Source of the DNA: Aureimonas altamirensis | GTDB lineage: Bacteria > Pseudomonadota > Alphaproteobacteria > Rhizobiales > Rhizobiaceae | Direction of reading: 5' to 3' | NCBI RefSeq assembly: GCF_023702225.1 | Contig: NZ_JAMQCO010000009.1 | Coordinates: 181,239 to 245,238 of the forward strand | Length of the DNA: 64,000 nt | Shown: in pieces, positions 20,787-29,570 of the stretch | How positions within the stretch are numbered: the first letter of the stretch is position 1 | Layout: each line of letters starts with the position of its first letter | Program-made: the position numbers and the translations under genes | Notes under the pieces: generated by a model | What the model saw: only the letters and a program-made list of their open reading frames with translations | Databases searched by the model: none | Told to the model about the DNA's origin: nothing

Positions 20787-21366
20787 GGTGTCGGCGGTCC
20801 TGCTGGCGGCGGGGCGTTCCAGCCGTACGGCGCCGCATCACAAACTGCTGGCGCTCTACGATGGCGTTCCGCAGATCGTGCGGATTCTCCGTCGCCTCGC
20901 CGCCAGCCGCCTTGTCCGCATCACGACCGTTCTGGGTCATGACGTCGAAAGCCTGGCGCCGTCCATCCAGGGGCTGCCGACGCGCGTCGTGATCAACCCC
21001 GATCCCCAGGCGGGCCTTGCGGCTTCGGTGCAGCTCGGTTTCGCCGCCGCCTTGCCGGCCGATGGCGTCATGATGGTGCCGGCCGACATGCCCCTTCTCG
21101 AAACTGTGCATTTCGATGCGCTCGTCGCCGCCTTCGCACGCGGAACGGTCGTCGCCGCCACGGATGATGGCGCGATGCGAAATCCCGTCATCCTGCCGGC
21201 GTCGATGGCGGCGGCGGTCGGGACGCTGTCCGGGGACGCCGGCGCAAGGCGGCTGATCCGCGATCATGCGTCCGTCCGCCTCGTGGAACTGGGTGCGGCG
21301 GCAAGTTGCGACATCGATACGGTGGCGGCGATCCGGTCTACTGGAGGGCGCTTGCCGAACGGCTGA
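20755..21366 (+). CDS. MobA-like nucleotidyltransferase (molybdenum cofactor type)
   Basis: About 203 residues with an N-terminal NTP-transferase motif (SAVLLAAGRSSRTAPHHKLL), MVPADMPLL (metal-binding Asp) and NPVILPASMAAAVGTLSGDAGAR. Family members (MocA/MobA-like) attach CMP or GMP to molybdopterin. The start is uncertain: TTG at 20755 overlaps xdhC by 32 bases, and GTG at 20764 or TTG at 20773 would also fit. It is the last gene of the XdhC set. Confidence 0.85.
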   Translation: MLPVGPLPPHEVSAVLLAAGRSSRTAPHHKLLALYDGVPQIVRILRRLAASRLVRITTVLGHDVESLAPSIQGLPTRVVINPDPQAGLAASVQLGFAAALPADGVMMVPADMPLLETVHFDALVAAFARGTVVAATDDGAMRNPVILPASMAAAVGTLSGDAGARRLIRDHASVRLVELGAAASCDIDTVAAIRSTGGRLPNG

Positions 21367-21488
21367 AACTTTGGGAAGATTCTTGCGCTGCACCTGATGG
21401 TGCGCGGCTTGGCCGGGACGGTTGGGCGCAGCATCCCTGAAGTGCGGCCCGAAGGTCCGCAGCTTCGCATTTGAGGAGTGTTGCGTCC

Positions 21489-21767
21489 ATGATCAGTCGC
21501 GTTGCAGACCCCGCGTTCCGAAAGATGCTTTCCGGCTTTTCCGCCACCACGGCGGAAGTTCTTTATCATATGCCCGACCACCCGGATTTCCTGCAGAGCT
21601 TCCTTTGGCAGTTCGAGGACGTCGCACCGCAATTTCCGCGGCTGCACAGGTTTCTCGACCATTGGCGGGCGGAGGTCGAGGCCACCATCCACTCCGTCCA
21701 CGTCATGCATCAGGGGCTGATCCGCCCGCGCGAGCTTCGCTTCGGCTCCGAGCACCTGCTGCAGTGA
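21489..21767 (+). CDS. Usg family protein
   Basis: A 92-residue protein with the family pattern FSATTAEVLYHMPDHPDFLQ, SFLWQFEDVAPQFPRLHRFL and WRAEVEATIHSVHV. The name comes from a gene near trp genes in alphaproteobacteria; its biochemical role is unknown. GAGGAG lies ten bases before the ATG at 21489. A hairpin (GAAG.TGCGG with CCGCA.CTTC, about 21438-21465) lies upstream. It converges on radC with a nine-base gap. Confidence 0.88.
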   Translation: MISRVADPAFRKMLSGFSATTAEVLYHMPDHPDFLQSFLWQFEDVAPQFPRLHRFLDHWRAEVEATIHSVHVMHQGLIRPRELRFGSEHLLQ

Positions 21768-21776
21768 CGCGAACCG

Positions 21777-22559
21777 TCAGTCGATATAGCGTTCCGTGCG
21801 CATCGACAGGCTCTTGCCGCGCCCCACGATGATATGATCGTGGACGCGGATGCCGAGCGGCGTCGCCATGCCGATGATCTGCCGGGTCATGTCGATATCG
21901 GCGAGCGACGGGGTCACGTCGCCGGAAGGGTGGTTGTGGCACAGCACGATGGATACGGCGTCCAGCTCCAGCGCGCGGCGCATGATCTCTCGCGGGGTGA
22001 CGGGCGTATAATCCACCGTGCCCTCGTGCTGCACCTCGTCGGCGATGAGGCCGTTACGGTTGTCGAGGAACAGGATGCGGAACTGTTCGCGGCCGAGTTG
22101 CCCCATCGATGCGCCGAGATAATCGATCACGCTGGCGATGGACGACAGGACATCGCGCCGGGCGACGTCGGCCTTCATCGCGCGGCTGGAAAAGGCCGCG
22201 ATGATCCGCAGGTCCAGCGCGGTGGCGTGGCCGATGCCGTCCACTTCCATGAGCCTCGAAACGCTGGCGCCCGCGATGTCGGCGATGCTGCCGAAGCGCC
22301 GGATAAGCGCCTTGGCCAGCGGCTTCACGTCCCGCCGCGGGATGGAGCGGAACAGGACGAGTTCCAGAAGCTCGTAATCGGGCAGGGCGTCCGCGCCCGC
22401 CGCCTCGAAGCGCTCGCGCAGGCGGTCCCGGTGGCCGGCGTAATGCGGCGCATCCGGCGGCGCGGGAGCGGCTACCTCTTCGTGCGGCGTCGGTACGCCG
22501 TGCCGCGCCAGCCCGAAACCCGCCGCTTCGCCAAGGCCGCGCCGTCCACGCTTGACCAT
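21777..22559 (-). CDS. radC: RadC family JAMM-domain protein
   Basis: A 260-residue protein. An N-terminal helix-hairpin-helix region (LPDYELLELVLFRSIPRRDV, GSIADIAGASVSRLMEVDGIG) precedes a JAMM metalloprotease-like domain with EQFRILFLDNRNGLI and the motif HNHPSGDVTPSLADID. Despite its name, its role in DNA repair is not established in other bacteria. The start at 22559 is eleven bases from the stop of map, a common gene pair in this group. Confidence 0.95.
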   Translation of the reverse strand: MVKRGRRGLGEAAGFGLARHGVPTPHEEVAAPAPPDAPHYAGHRDRLRERFEAAGADALPDYELLELVLFRSIPRRDVKPLAKALIRRFGSIADIAGASVSRLMEVDGIGHATALDLRIIAAFSSRAMKADVARRDVLSSIASVIDYLGASMGQLGREQFRILFLDNRNGLIADEVQHEGTVDYTPVTPREIMRRALELDAVSIVLCHNHPSGDVTPSLADIDMTRQIIGMATPLGIRVHDHIIVGRGKSLSMRTERYID

Positions 22560-22570
22560 GAAGGATCGTC

Positions 22571-23413
22571 TCAGAGATTGATCGGGTCGACGACGATGCC
22601 GGGCGTGTCGAGCCCGCCGGGCGAGAAGGTGAATACCTCGCAACCCGTCTCGGTCACGCCGACCGTATGCTCGTACTGCGCCGTCAGCGAGCGATCGCGC
22701 GTCACGGCCGTCCATCCGTCCGACAGGACCTTCACATGCGGTCTTCCGAGATTGATCATCGGCTCGATGGTGAAAATCATGCCGGGCTTGAGCTCCGCCC
22801 CTTCGCCGCGGCGACCGTAATGCAGGACGTTGGGTGCGTCGTGGAACAGTTTCCCCACGCCATGGCCGCAGAAATCGCGCACGACGGAGCAACGTTCCCC
22901 TTCCGCATAGTCCTGGATGGCGGCGCCTATATCGCCCAGATGCGCACCGGGCCTGACCTCGTCGATGGCCAGCAGCAGCGAGCGGTAGGTGATCTCGCAG
23001 AGCCGCTCCGCCGCCCGCTTGATCCTGCCCACCGGATACATGCGCGAGGAATCGCCGTAGAAGCCGTCGACGATCAGCGTCACGTCGATATTGACGATGT
23101 CGCCTTCCTTCAGCGGCTTCTCATTGGGGATGCCGTGGCACACGACATGGTTGATCGAGGTGCATGTGCTCTTGGTGTAGCCGCGATAGTTCAAGGTTGC
23201 GGGCAGCGCCCCGTTGCGCATGGCGAAATCGAAGACGAAATCGTCCAGCACCTGCGTCGGTACACCCGGCGCCACGAGCCCGGCGAGTTCGTCCAGGCAT
23301 CGGGCGGTGAGCTGGCAGGCTTTCCGCATGCCCGCGAAGGCGGCTTCGTCGTAAAGCCGGATGCTGCCGGTATTGCGTTGCGGATTGGCTTCCGCTTCGA
23401 GGTAGGTGGTCAT
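22571..23413 (-). CDS. map: Methionine aminopeptidase, type I
   Basis: A 280-residue enzyme that removes the initiator Met from new proteins. Metal ligands are visible: Asp in NIDVTLIVDGF and GDSSRMY, His in FCGHGVGKLFHDAPNVLHY, Glu in FTIEPMI and Glu in QYEHTVGVT. NHVVCHGIPNEKPLKEGDI is the substrate-site region. It starts with MTTYLEAEANP at 23413. Confidence 0.97.
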   Translation of the reverse strand: MTTYLEAEANPQRNTGSIRLYDEAAFAGMRKACQLTARCLDELAGLVAPGVPTQVLDDFVFDFAMRNGALPATLNYRGYTKSTCTSINHVVCHGIPNEKPLKEGDIVNIDVTLIVDGFYGDSSRMYPVGRIKRAAERLCEITYRSLLLAIDEVRPGAHLGDIGAAIQDYAEGERCSVVRDFCGHGVGKLFHDAPNVLHYGRRGEGAELKPGMIFTIEPMINLGRPHVKVLSDGWTAVTRDRSLTAQYEHTVGVTETGCEVFTFSPGGLDTPGIVVDPINL

Positions 23414-23472
23414 GGGCGCTGCGCTTGCATGGAATTTGGCTGTCCCCCATGTCGCACCTCGGGGCCCGCTCT

Positions 23473-25290
23473 TCAAGCCCCGCGCACGTAGCGCCCCGGC
23501 GCGGGCTCTATGGTCTTGCCGCCGATGCCGGGTTTGCGCGCCCTGACGCGCGGTCCGGCATGCGGCTCGATCCAGGATTGCCAATGCGGCCACCATGAAC
23601 CGGGGGTCGCCGCGGCGGCCTCGGCCCATGCGTCGAAGCCCGTGCCGGCGCTGGGCGCGGGGCCCGTCCAGTACTGGTACTTGCCCTTGGCCGGCGGGTT
23701 GACCACGCCGGCGATGTGGCCCGAGCCGGCCAGCACATAGGTGACGTCGCTGCCGAAGGCCAGCGCACCGGCGTAGACGCTGCGCGCCGGGGCGATATGG
23801 TCTTCCCTGGTTGCGAGGCTGTAGACGGGAATCGTCACCGAGGACATGTCGACGACCGTGCCGTCCAGCTCCATCCTTCCCTGGGACAGGCGATTTTCCA
23901 GATAGCAGTTGCGCAGGTAGAACAAGTGGTTGGCGCGCGTCATACGCGTGGCGTCGGAATTCCAGTACAGAAGGTCGAAGGGCGGCGGTTCCTTGCCCTT
24001 CATGTAGTTGCCGACCACATAGGGCCAGATCAGGTCCTGGGACCGCAGAAGGTTGAAGGCGGTGGCCATATGGCCGCCGTCGAGCGTGCCGGACGCCGCC
24101 ATGGCCGCATCCAGGGCCGCGATCTGCCGCTCGTCCACGAAGACCTTGAGCTCGCCCGCATCGGTAAAGTCCACCTGGGTCGCCAGCAGCGTCGCCGTCC
24201 TGATGCGGTCGTCGCCCCTGGCGTGCAGAAGTGCCAGCGCCGCCGAAAGCAGCGTGCCGCCGACACAGTAGCCCATCGCGTTGACCTCGGCCTGGCGCGT
24301 CGCCTTGCGGATCGTGTCGAGCGCGAAGACGATCCCCTCGTCGATGTAGGAAAGCCAGTCCTTTGCGGCGTGGCGCTCGGTCGGATTGACCCAGGAGATC
24401 ACGAAGACGGTGTGCCCCTGCTCGACCAGCCAGGCGATAAAGCTTTTGCCCGGCGCGAGGTCGAGGATGTAGAACTTGTTGATCCAGGGCGGGCATATGA
24501 GCAGCGGCCGCTTGAAGACGGTTTTCGTGGCCGGCGCATACTGGATGATCTGGCAGATGTCGTTTTCCGCCACCACGGCGCCGGGCGTCGCGGCCAGGTT
24601 GACGCCAACGGAGAAACCGGCGCCGTCCGTCTGCCGCAGGCGGAGCGTGCCGGCGCCGCGCGCCATGTCCTCGGCGAACATCGTCATGCCGCGCACGAGG
24701 TTCTCGCCGTTTTCCGCCACGGTCTGCCGGTAGAGCTCGGGGTTCGTGGGCACGAAGTTGGACGGCGAGATCGCATTCAGGATCTGCCCGACATAGAAGC
24801 GCGCCCGCTGGCGGGTGCCGGCATCCAGACCCTCGGCTTCCGTTACCATGTCCTGCGCCCATCGCGCCGTCAGCAGATAGGCCTGCCGCAGGAAGTCGAA
24901 GAACAGGTTCTTCTGCCATTCGGGGTCGGAGAAGCGCTTGTCGGGAACGCCGGCCGGCGTCTCCGCCGCTTGCTGCTCTGCCGCGGCCAGCCTTTGCGCC
25001 GCCGCGGTCCACAGACCGAGATAGCCCGCCATCAGCCGCGTCTGCGCCTGGAAGGCGCGGGCAGGTTCGGACAACCAGTAATTTGCGACCTCCGATAGCG
25101 AGCCCGCCATCTCCGCGTAGATGGCGCCGGTCGGGTCGGCCATCGCGCCGCTCTCGCGCGGGGCAAGCCATGCCGACGCCGCCTTGCCCGCCTGTTCCAC
25201 GGCGCGCGCCATGTTGAGGGCGAAGGCTTCCGGATCCTTCACGGCATAGGCCGCAAGTCCTTCGTCGAGCGTGTCGGCGGTGTGGCTCAT
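23473..25290 (-). CDS. phaC: Class I poly-beta-hydroxyalkanoate synthase
   Basis: A 605-residue polymerase that joins hydroxyacyl-CoA units into storage polyester on granules. The lipase-like box GYCVGGTLL holds catalytic Cys342. Asp (REDHIAPARSVYAG) and His (AGSGHIAGVVNPP) complete the triad. NKFYILDLAPGKSFIAWLVEQ and the C-terminal APGRYVRGA are family-typical. The ATG at 25290 gives the usual start; the frame is open much further upstream but without family sequence. No phaA, phaB or phasin gene is adjacent. Confidence 0.96.
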   Translation of the reverse strand: MSHTADTLDEGLAAYAVKDPEAFALNMARAVEQAGKAASAWLAPRESGAMADPTGAIYAEMAGSLSEVANYWLSEPARAFQAQTRLMAGYLGLWTAAAQRLAAAEQQAAETPAGVPDKRFSDPEWQKNLFFDFLRQAYLLTARWAQDMVTEAEGLDAGTRQRARFYVGQILNAISPSNFVPTNPELYRQTVAENGENLVRGMTMFAEDMARGAGTLRLRQTDGAGFSVGVNLAATPGAVVAENDICQIIQYAPATKTVFKRPLLICPPWINKFYILDLAPGKSFIAWLVEQGHTVFVISWVNPTERHAAKDWLSYIDEGIVFALDTIRKATRQAEVNAMGYCVGGTLLSAALALLHARGDDRIRTATLLATQVDFTDAGELKVFVDERQIAALDAAMAASGTLDGGHMATAFNLLRSQDLIWPYVVGNYMKGKEPPPFDLLYWNSDATRMTRANHLFYLRNCYLENRLSQGRMELDGTVVDMSSVTIPVYSLATREDHIAPARSVYAGALAFGSDVTYVLAGSGHIAGVVNPPAKGKYQYWTGPAPSAGTGFDAWAEAAAATPGSWWPHWQSWIEPHAGPRVRARKPGIGGKTIEPAPGRYVRGA

Positions 25291-25436
25291 CGGCGTCTCC
25301 CTGGCGCTTTGCCCACCACTATAGCGCCGATTCGGGCGGCGGACACGCAGGCGTGCCCGACATCGTCGATGAAATTTGCGCTTTCCTGCATCGCGCATGG
25401 CGATTATGGAAGGATGGAGACGCAAGGGGATACGCG

Positions 25437-25808
25437 ATGGTGCGGATGTCGATGGGCAGGGCTGGTGCAATGGCGCTTCTGGCGTGTCTGCCCCTCGTCG
25501 CGGCCTGCCAGAGCTATCTTCCGCAGAACGACGCGCCGCTGCGCCTGTCGCCCGTACTGGACCGGATCGACCCCGGCCCATCCAGCCAGCGCCTCGACAA
25601 GAACGGATATCCGCTCATCGGAGCCTATCCCACCGCCGCCGCCGCCCAGGTCGGCGACGATACGGTCGCGGAAACGCGGGAGCGCCATGCCGGCGCGGCC
25701 GCACGCGGGGCCGCGCCCTCCAGCGCCGGGCGCTATCAGCAGAGCGTCGCGGAACTGCAGGCTACCGCGGCCCGTGTGCGGGCAGCCGGTCCGGCCCAGA
25801 CGAACTGA
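25437..25808 (+). CDS. Putative lipoprotein of unknown function
   Basis: A 123-residue protein with a lipoprotein signal (MVRMSMGRAGAMALLACLPL then VAAC, Cys near 23). The mature part is polar and probably disordered: SYLPQNDAPLRLSPVLDRID, LDKNGYPLIGAYPTAAAAQV and a C-terminal helical stretch (QQSVAELQATAARVRAA). AAGGGG lies before the ATG at 25437. The family is not recognised. It diverges from phaC and precedes the aminotransferase by 125 bases. Confidence 0.75.
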   Translation: MVRMSMGRAGAMALLACLPLVAACQSYLPQNDAPLRLSPVLDRIDPGPSSQRLDKNGYPLIGAYPTAAAAQVGDDTVAETRERHAGAAARGAAPSSAGRYQQSVAELQATAARVRAAGPAQTN

Positions 25809-25933
25809 GGGGAGCGCCCGCAAACGACACCGTCAACGCGAGCTGCCCCGGACGATTTCCCGGTCATGCTCGTTGTTGCCGTCCTTCGGATGGCCGGGTC
25901 GAAGAACCCCAAATCGGCGCAAGGACAATTACG

Positions 25934-27142
25934 ATGGAAGAATTTCACAAGGTCCGCAGGCTTCCGCCCTACGTCTTCGAGGAAGTCAACCGCAAGAAGG
26001 CTGCGGCGCGGGCGCGCGGGGTGGACATCATCGACCTCGGCATGGGCAATCCGGACCTGCCGACGCCGGGTTTCGTCGTGGACAAGATGTGCGAGGCGAT
26101 TCGCGATCCCCGCACCCACCGCTACTCGGCCTCCAAGGGCATCGCCGGGCTTCGCCGCGCCCAGGCCGCCTACTACCAGCGCCGCTTCGGCGTGACGCTG
26201 AACCCGGATACGCAGATCGTCGCCACGCTTGGCTCCAAGGAAGGCTTCGCCAACATGGCGCAGGCGATCACCGCGCCGGGCGATGTGGTGCTGTGCCCCA
26301 ACCCGACCTACCCCATCCACGCCTTCGGCTTCCTGATGACGGGCGGCACGATCCGCTCCATCCCGGCGCGGCCGGACGAGGAGTTCATGCGGGCCATCGA
26401 CCGCGCGGTGCGGCACTCGATCCCCAAGCCGATCGCCATCATCCTCAACTACCCGGCCAATCCAACGGCCTACCAGGCCGATCTCGACTTCTACCGGGAA
26501 GTGGTGGACTTCGCCCGCCGCAACGAGATCATCATCCTGTCTGACCTCGCCTACGCCGAAATCTACTTCGACGGGGCCCCGCCGCCGTCGGTGCTGCAGG
26601 TGGAGGGCGCGATGGACGTCGCGGTGGAGTTCACCTCCATGTCCAAGACCTTCTCCATGCCGGGGTGGCGCGTGGGCTTCGCCGTCGGTAACGAAAGGCT
26701 GATCGCCGCGCTGGCGCGGGTGAAGTCCTATCTCGACTACGGCGCCTTCACGCCGATCCAGGTTGCCGCCGCCGCCGCCATCAACGCCGGCGACGAGGTG
26801 GTGCGCCATGCGCGCGACATCTACCATCATCGCCGCGACGTGATGGTCGAATCGTTCGGCCGCGCCGGATGGCAGGTGCCGCCGCCGCCCTCCACCATGT
26901 TCGCCTGGGTGCCGATACCGGAGGCCTACCGCGACATGGGGTCGCTGGAATTTTCCAAGCTCCTGATCGAAAAGGCCGATGTCGCCGTGGCGCCGGGCAT
27001 CGGCTTCGGCGAATATGGCGACGATCACGTTCGGATCGCGCTGGTCGAGAACGAGCATCGCATCCGCCAGGCCGCACGCAATATCCGGCGGTTTCTTGCA
27101 AGCGGCGACGAGGCGGGGCAGAAGGTGGCGTCGGCTGTCTGA
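25934..27142 (+). CDS. Class I/II PLP-dependent aminotransferase
   Basis: A 402-residue fold-type I aminotransferase: DLGMGNPDLPTPGFVVDKM, ATLGSKEGFANMAQAI, CPNPTYPIHAFGFLM, LNYPANPTA, ILSDLAYAEIYFDG and the PLP-lysine motif SMSKTFSMPGWRVGFAVG. It resembles AlaC and LL-diaminopimelate-like aminotransferases and is often annotated so next to hom. Its position directly before hom suggests an amino acid biosynthetic role. The exact amino donor is not decided by sequence. AAGGA lies upstream of the ATG. Confidence 0.93.
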   Translation: MEEFHKVRRLPPYVFEEVNRKKAAARARGVDIIDLGMGNPDLPTPGFVVDKMCEAIRDPRTHRYSASKGIAGLRRAQAAYYQRRFGVTLNPDTQIVATLGSKEGFANMAQAITAPGDVVLCPNPTYPIHAFGFLMTGGTIRSIPARPDEEFMRAIDRAVRHSIPKPIAIILNYPANPTAYQADLDFYREVVDFARRNEIIILSDLAYAEIYFDGAPPPSVLQVEGAMDVAVEFTSMSKTFSMPGWRVGFAVGNERLIAALARVKSYLDYGAFTPIQVAAAAAINAGDEVVRHARDIYHHRRDVMVESFGRAGWQVPPPPSTMFAWVPIPEAYRDMGSLEFSKLLIEKADVAVAPGIGFGEYGDDHVRIALVENEHRIRQAARNIRRFLASGDEAGQKVASAV

Positions 27143-27246
27143 GCCGGCGTCACGGCGCGGGTCGTCCGGACATCCGCGTGATGCAATCCAGTGATAGGGC
27201 TCCCGGGCGGTCTCGTCCCGGGGGCGTGAAAGCGTAGAGGATCATG

Positions 27247-28548
27247 ATGGCTTCCCCCTTGAAGCTCGGCCTGGCCGGGCTTGGCACCGTCGGCGCGTCG
27301 GTCGCGCGTATCCTGGCCGGCAAGCGGGAGCATTTCTCCGATACGATCGGCCGCGCAATCGTGCTGTCCGCCGTCAGCGCGCGCAGCCGCGACCGTGACA
27401 GGGGCGTGGATATTTCGGCCGCGGCCTGGTTCGACGATCCGGTGAAGCTGGCGGCCGAAGGCGACATCGACATCTATGTCGAACTGATCGGCGGCTCCGA
27501 CGGGCCGGCGCTGGACAGCGTGCGCGCCGCGCTCAACCGCGGCATACCGGTGGTCACCGCCAACAAGGCGCTTCTGGCCCATCATGGCGTGCAGCTTGCC
27601 AAGCTCGCCCACCGCCGCAACACGACGATCCTGTTCGAGGCGGCCGTCGCGGGCGGCATACCCATCATCAAGACCATGCGCGAAGCCCTGCGCGGCAACG
27701 GCGTCAGCCGGGTCTACGGCATCCTCAACGGCACCTGCAATTACATGCTGACGCGGATGGAGCGCGAAGGCATAGCCTTCGCCGAAGTGCTGGCCGAGGC
27801 GCAGGGCCTCGGCTATGCCGAGGCAGACCCGACATTCGACATCGGCGGCTTCGATGCCGCCCACAAGCTGGCGATCCTGACCTCGCTGGCCTTCGGCTGC
27901 GAAATCGACCTCGATGCGATCTACATCGAAGGCATCTCGGCCATCACGCTGGAAGATATCCGCGCGGCATCCGAACTCGGCTTCCGCATCAAGCTGCTGG
28001 CCGTTGCGCAGCGCACCGATACCGGTATCGAGCAGCGCGTCCATCCCACGATGATACCCGCCAATGCGGCGCTGGCGCGGGTTGACGGCGTCGTCAACGC
28101 GGTGGCCGTGGACACCGACCTTCTCGGTTCCATCCTGCTTGCCGGGCCCGGCGCAGGCGGCGCCGCGACGGCCTCCGCCGTCCTGTCGGACATACTGGAC
28201 GTGGCCGCCGGCACGAGCGTTCCGACGCTGGGCGTCGCGCCGCAGCAGCTTGCGCCCTATCGCCGGGCGCGGATGCGGGCGCACGAAGGCGGATACTATA
28301 TCCGGCTGCAGGTCGCCGACGAGGTGGGGGCCTTCGCCGCCATCGCCCGGCGGATGGCCGAAAACCAGATATCCCTGGAATCGATCGTCCAGCGCCGCCG
28401 CGAGGACGAGGATGGCGGCGTTGCGCCCGTCATCCTGATTACGCATGACACGACCGAGGCAGCGGTGCGCAAGGCGCTCGACGCCGTGCAACGCGATGGC
28501 CACCTGCGGGGAGACCCGCGCATGATCCGCATCGAAAAGCTGGCCTGA
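27247..28548 (+). CDS. hom: Homoserine dehydrogenase
   Basis: A 433-residue enzyme reducing aspartate semialdehyde to homoserine, on the path to Thr, Met and Ile. It has an N-terminal NAD(P)-binding fold (LGLAGLGTVGASVARIL), VVTANKALLAHHG, GGIPIIKTMREALRGNGVSR with GILNGTCNYMLT, and AEADPTFDIGGFDAAHKLAI. A C-terminal ACT domain (about 350-430, YYIRLQVADEVGAFAAIARR) is the usual site of threonine feedback. The ATG at 27247 has AGAGG seven bases upstream; the adjacent ATG at 27244 is also possible. Confidence 0.97.
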   Translation: MASPLKLGLAGLGTVGASVARILAGKREHFSDTIGRAIVLSAVSARSRDRDRGVDISAAAWFDDPVKLAAEGDIDIYVELIGGSDGPALDSVRAALNRGIPVVTANKALLAHHGVQLAKLAHRRNTTILFEAAVAGGIPIIKTMREALRGNGVSRVYGILNGTCNYMLTRMEREGIAFAEVLAEAQGLGYAEADPTFDIGGFDAAHKLAILTSLAFGCEIDLDAIYIEGISAITLEDIRAASELGFRIKLLAVAQRTDTGIEQRVHPTMIPANAALARVDGVVNAVAVDTDLLGSILLAGPGAGGAATASAVLSDILDVAAGTSVPTLGVAPQQLAPYRRARMRAHEGGYYIRLQVADEVGAFAAIARRMAENQISLESIVQRRREDEDGGVAPVILITHDTTEAAVRKALDAVQRDGHLRGDPRMIRIEKLA

Positions 28549-28583
28549 CGGCGTCGGTTCCGGTCCTTCTGGGAGGCATGGCA

Positions 28584-29570
28584 ATGAGTGAAAGCGAAAG
28601 GCAAAGCCCGCTGGACCGCGTGCTGTCCATCGAGATCGCCCGGGTCACGGAGCGCGCCGCCGTCGCAGCGGCCCTCTGGCGCGGCCGGGGCGACGAGAAG
28701 GCGGCCGACCAGGCCGCCGTCGATGCGATGCGCCGCGAACTCAACAAGATGCATATCGCGGGGCGCATTGTCATCGGCGAGGGCGAGCGCGACATGGCGC
28801 CGATGCTTTTCATCGGAGAGGAAGTGGGCACCGGCGAGGGGCCCGACGTCGATATCGCCCTCGATCCGCTCGAAGGCACCACCATCTGCGCCAAGAACCT
28901 GCCCAACGCGCTGACCGTCATCGCCGTCGCGGCCAAGGGCAGCCTTCTCAACGCGCCCGACGTCTACATGGAGAAGATCGCGATCGGGCCCGGCTATCCG
29001 CCGGGCGTCGTCAGCCTGCGTCGCAGCGCCTCCGAAAACCTGACCGCGCTGGCGGAGGCGAAGGGCGTACCCGTATCGCAGGTCACCGCCTGCATCCTCG
29101 ACAGGCCACGCCACGCGCAACTGATCGAGGAGATCAGGGCTCTGGGCGCCGCCATCCGCCTCATCGGCGATGGCGACGTGGCCGGCGTCATCCACACGAC
29201 CGATCCGGAAGAGACCGGGATCGATGTCTATATGGGCATCGGCGGTGCACCGGAGGGCGTCCTGGCGGCGGCCGCGTTGCGCTGCATGGGGGGCCAGATG
29301 GAGGGCCGGCTGCAGCTCAACACCAACGAGAAGCGCGCCCGCGCCGAGGAGATGGGCGTACACGATCCCTATCGCATCTACACGCTGGACGACCTTGCCT
29401 GCGGCGACGTCATCTTCGCGGCGACCGGCGTGACGGACGGAAACCTTCTGAACGGCGTGCGCATGTACGGCAACCGCATCGAGACGCATACGCTGGTGAT
29501 GCGCTCCTATTCGCGCACGGTCCGCCACATCCGCGCCCGCCATTACGACCGGGAAAAATTCGGTCTCTGA
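28584..29570 (+). CDS. glpX: Class II fructose-1,6-bisphosphatase
   Basis: A 328-residue GlpX-type phosphatase of gluconeogenesis. Motifs are IVIGEGERDMAPMLFIGE, VDIALDPLEGTTICAKNLPN, MEKIAIGPGYP and MGIGGAPEGVLAAAALRCMGG. The ATG at 28584 is preferred to 28578 because GGGAGG is too close to the first. It follows hom by 35 bases and overlaps recJ (TGATG), so hom, glpX and recJ may form one transcript. Confidence 0.97.
   Translation: MSESERQSPLDRVLSIEIARVTERAAVAAALWRGRGDEKAADQAAVDAMRRELNKMHIAGRIVIGEGERDMAPMLFIGEEVGTGEGPDVDIALDPLEGTTICAKNLPNALTVIAVAAKGSLLNAPDVYMEKIAIGPGYPPGVVSLRRSASENLTALAEAKGVPVSQVTACILDRPRHAQLIEEIRALGAAIRLIGDGDVAGVIHTTDPEETGIDVYMGIGGAPEGVLAAAALRCMGGQMEGRLQLNTNEKRARAEEMGVHDPYRIYTLDDLACGDVIFAATGVTDGNLLNGVRMYGNRIETHTLVMRSYSRTVRHIRARHYDREKFGL

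Noticed and set aside
25282..26544. Long plus-strand frame across the lipoprotein and aminotransferase genes
   Set aside because: It is out of frame with two well-supported genes and has no recognisable sequence.
27181..27240. An 18-codon frame and a CCCGGG dyad just before hom, considered as a leader-peptide attenuator
   Set aside because: The peptide has no Thr, Met or Ile run, and the dyad is not followed by a T run or an alternative stem.
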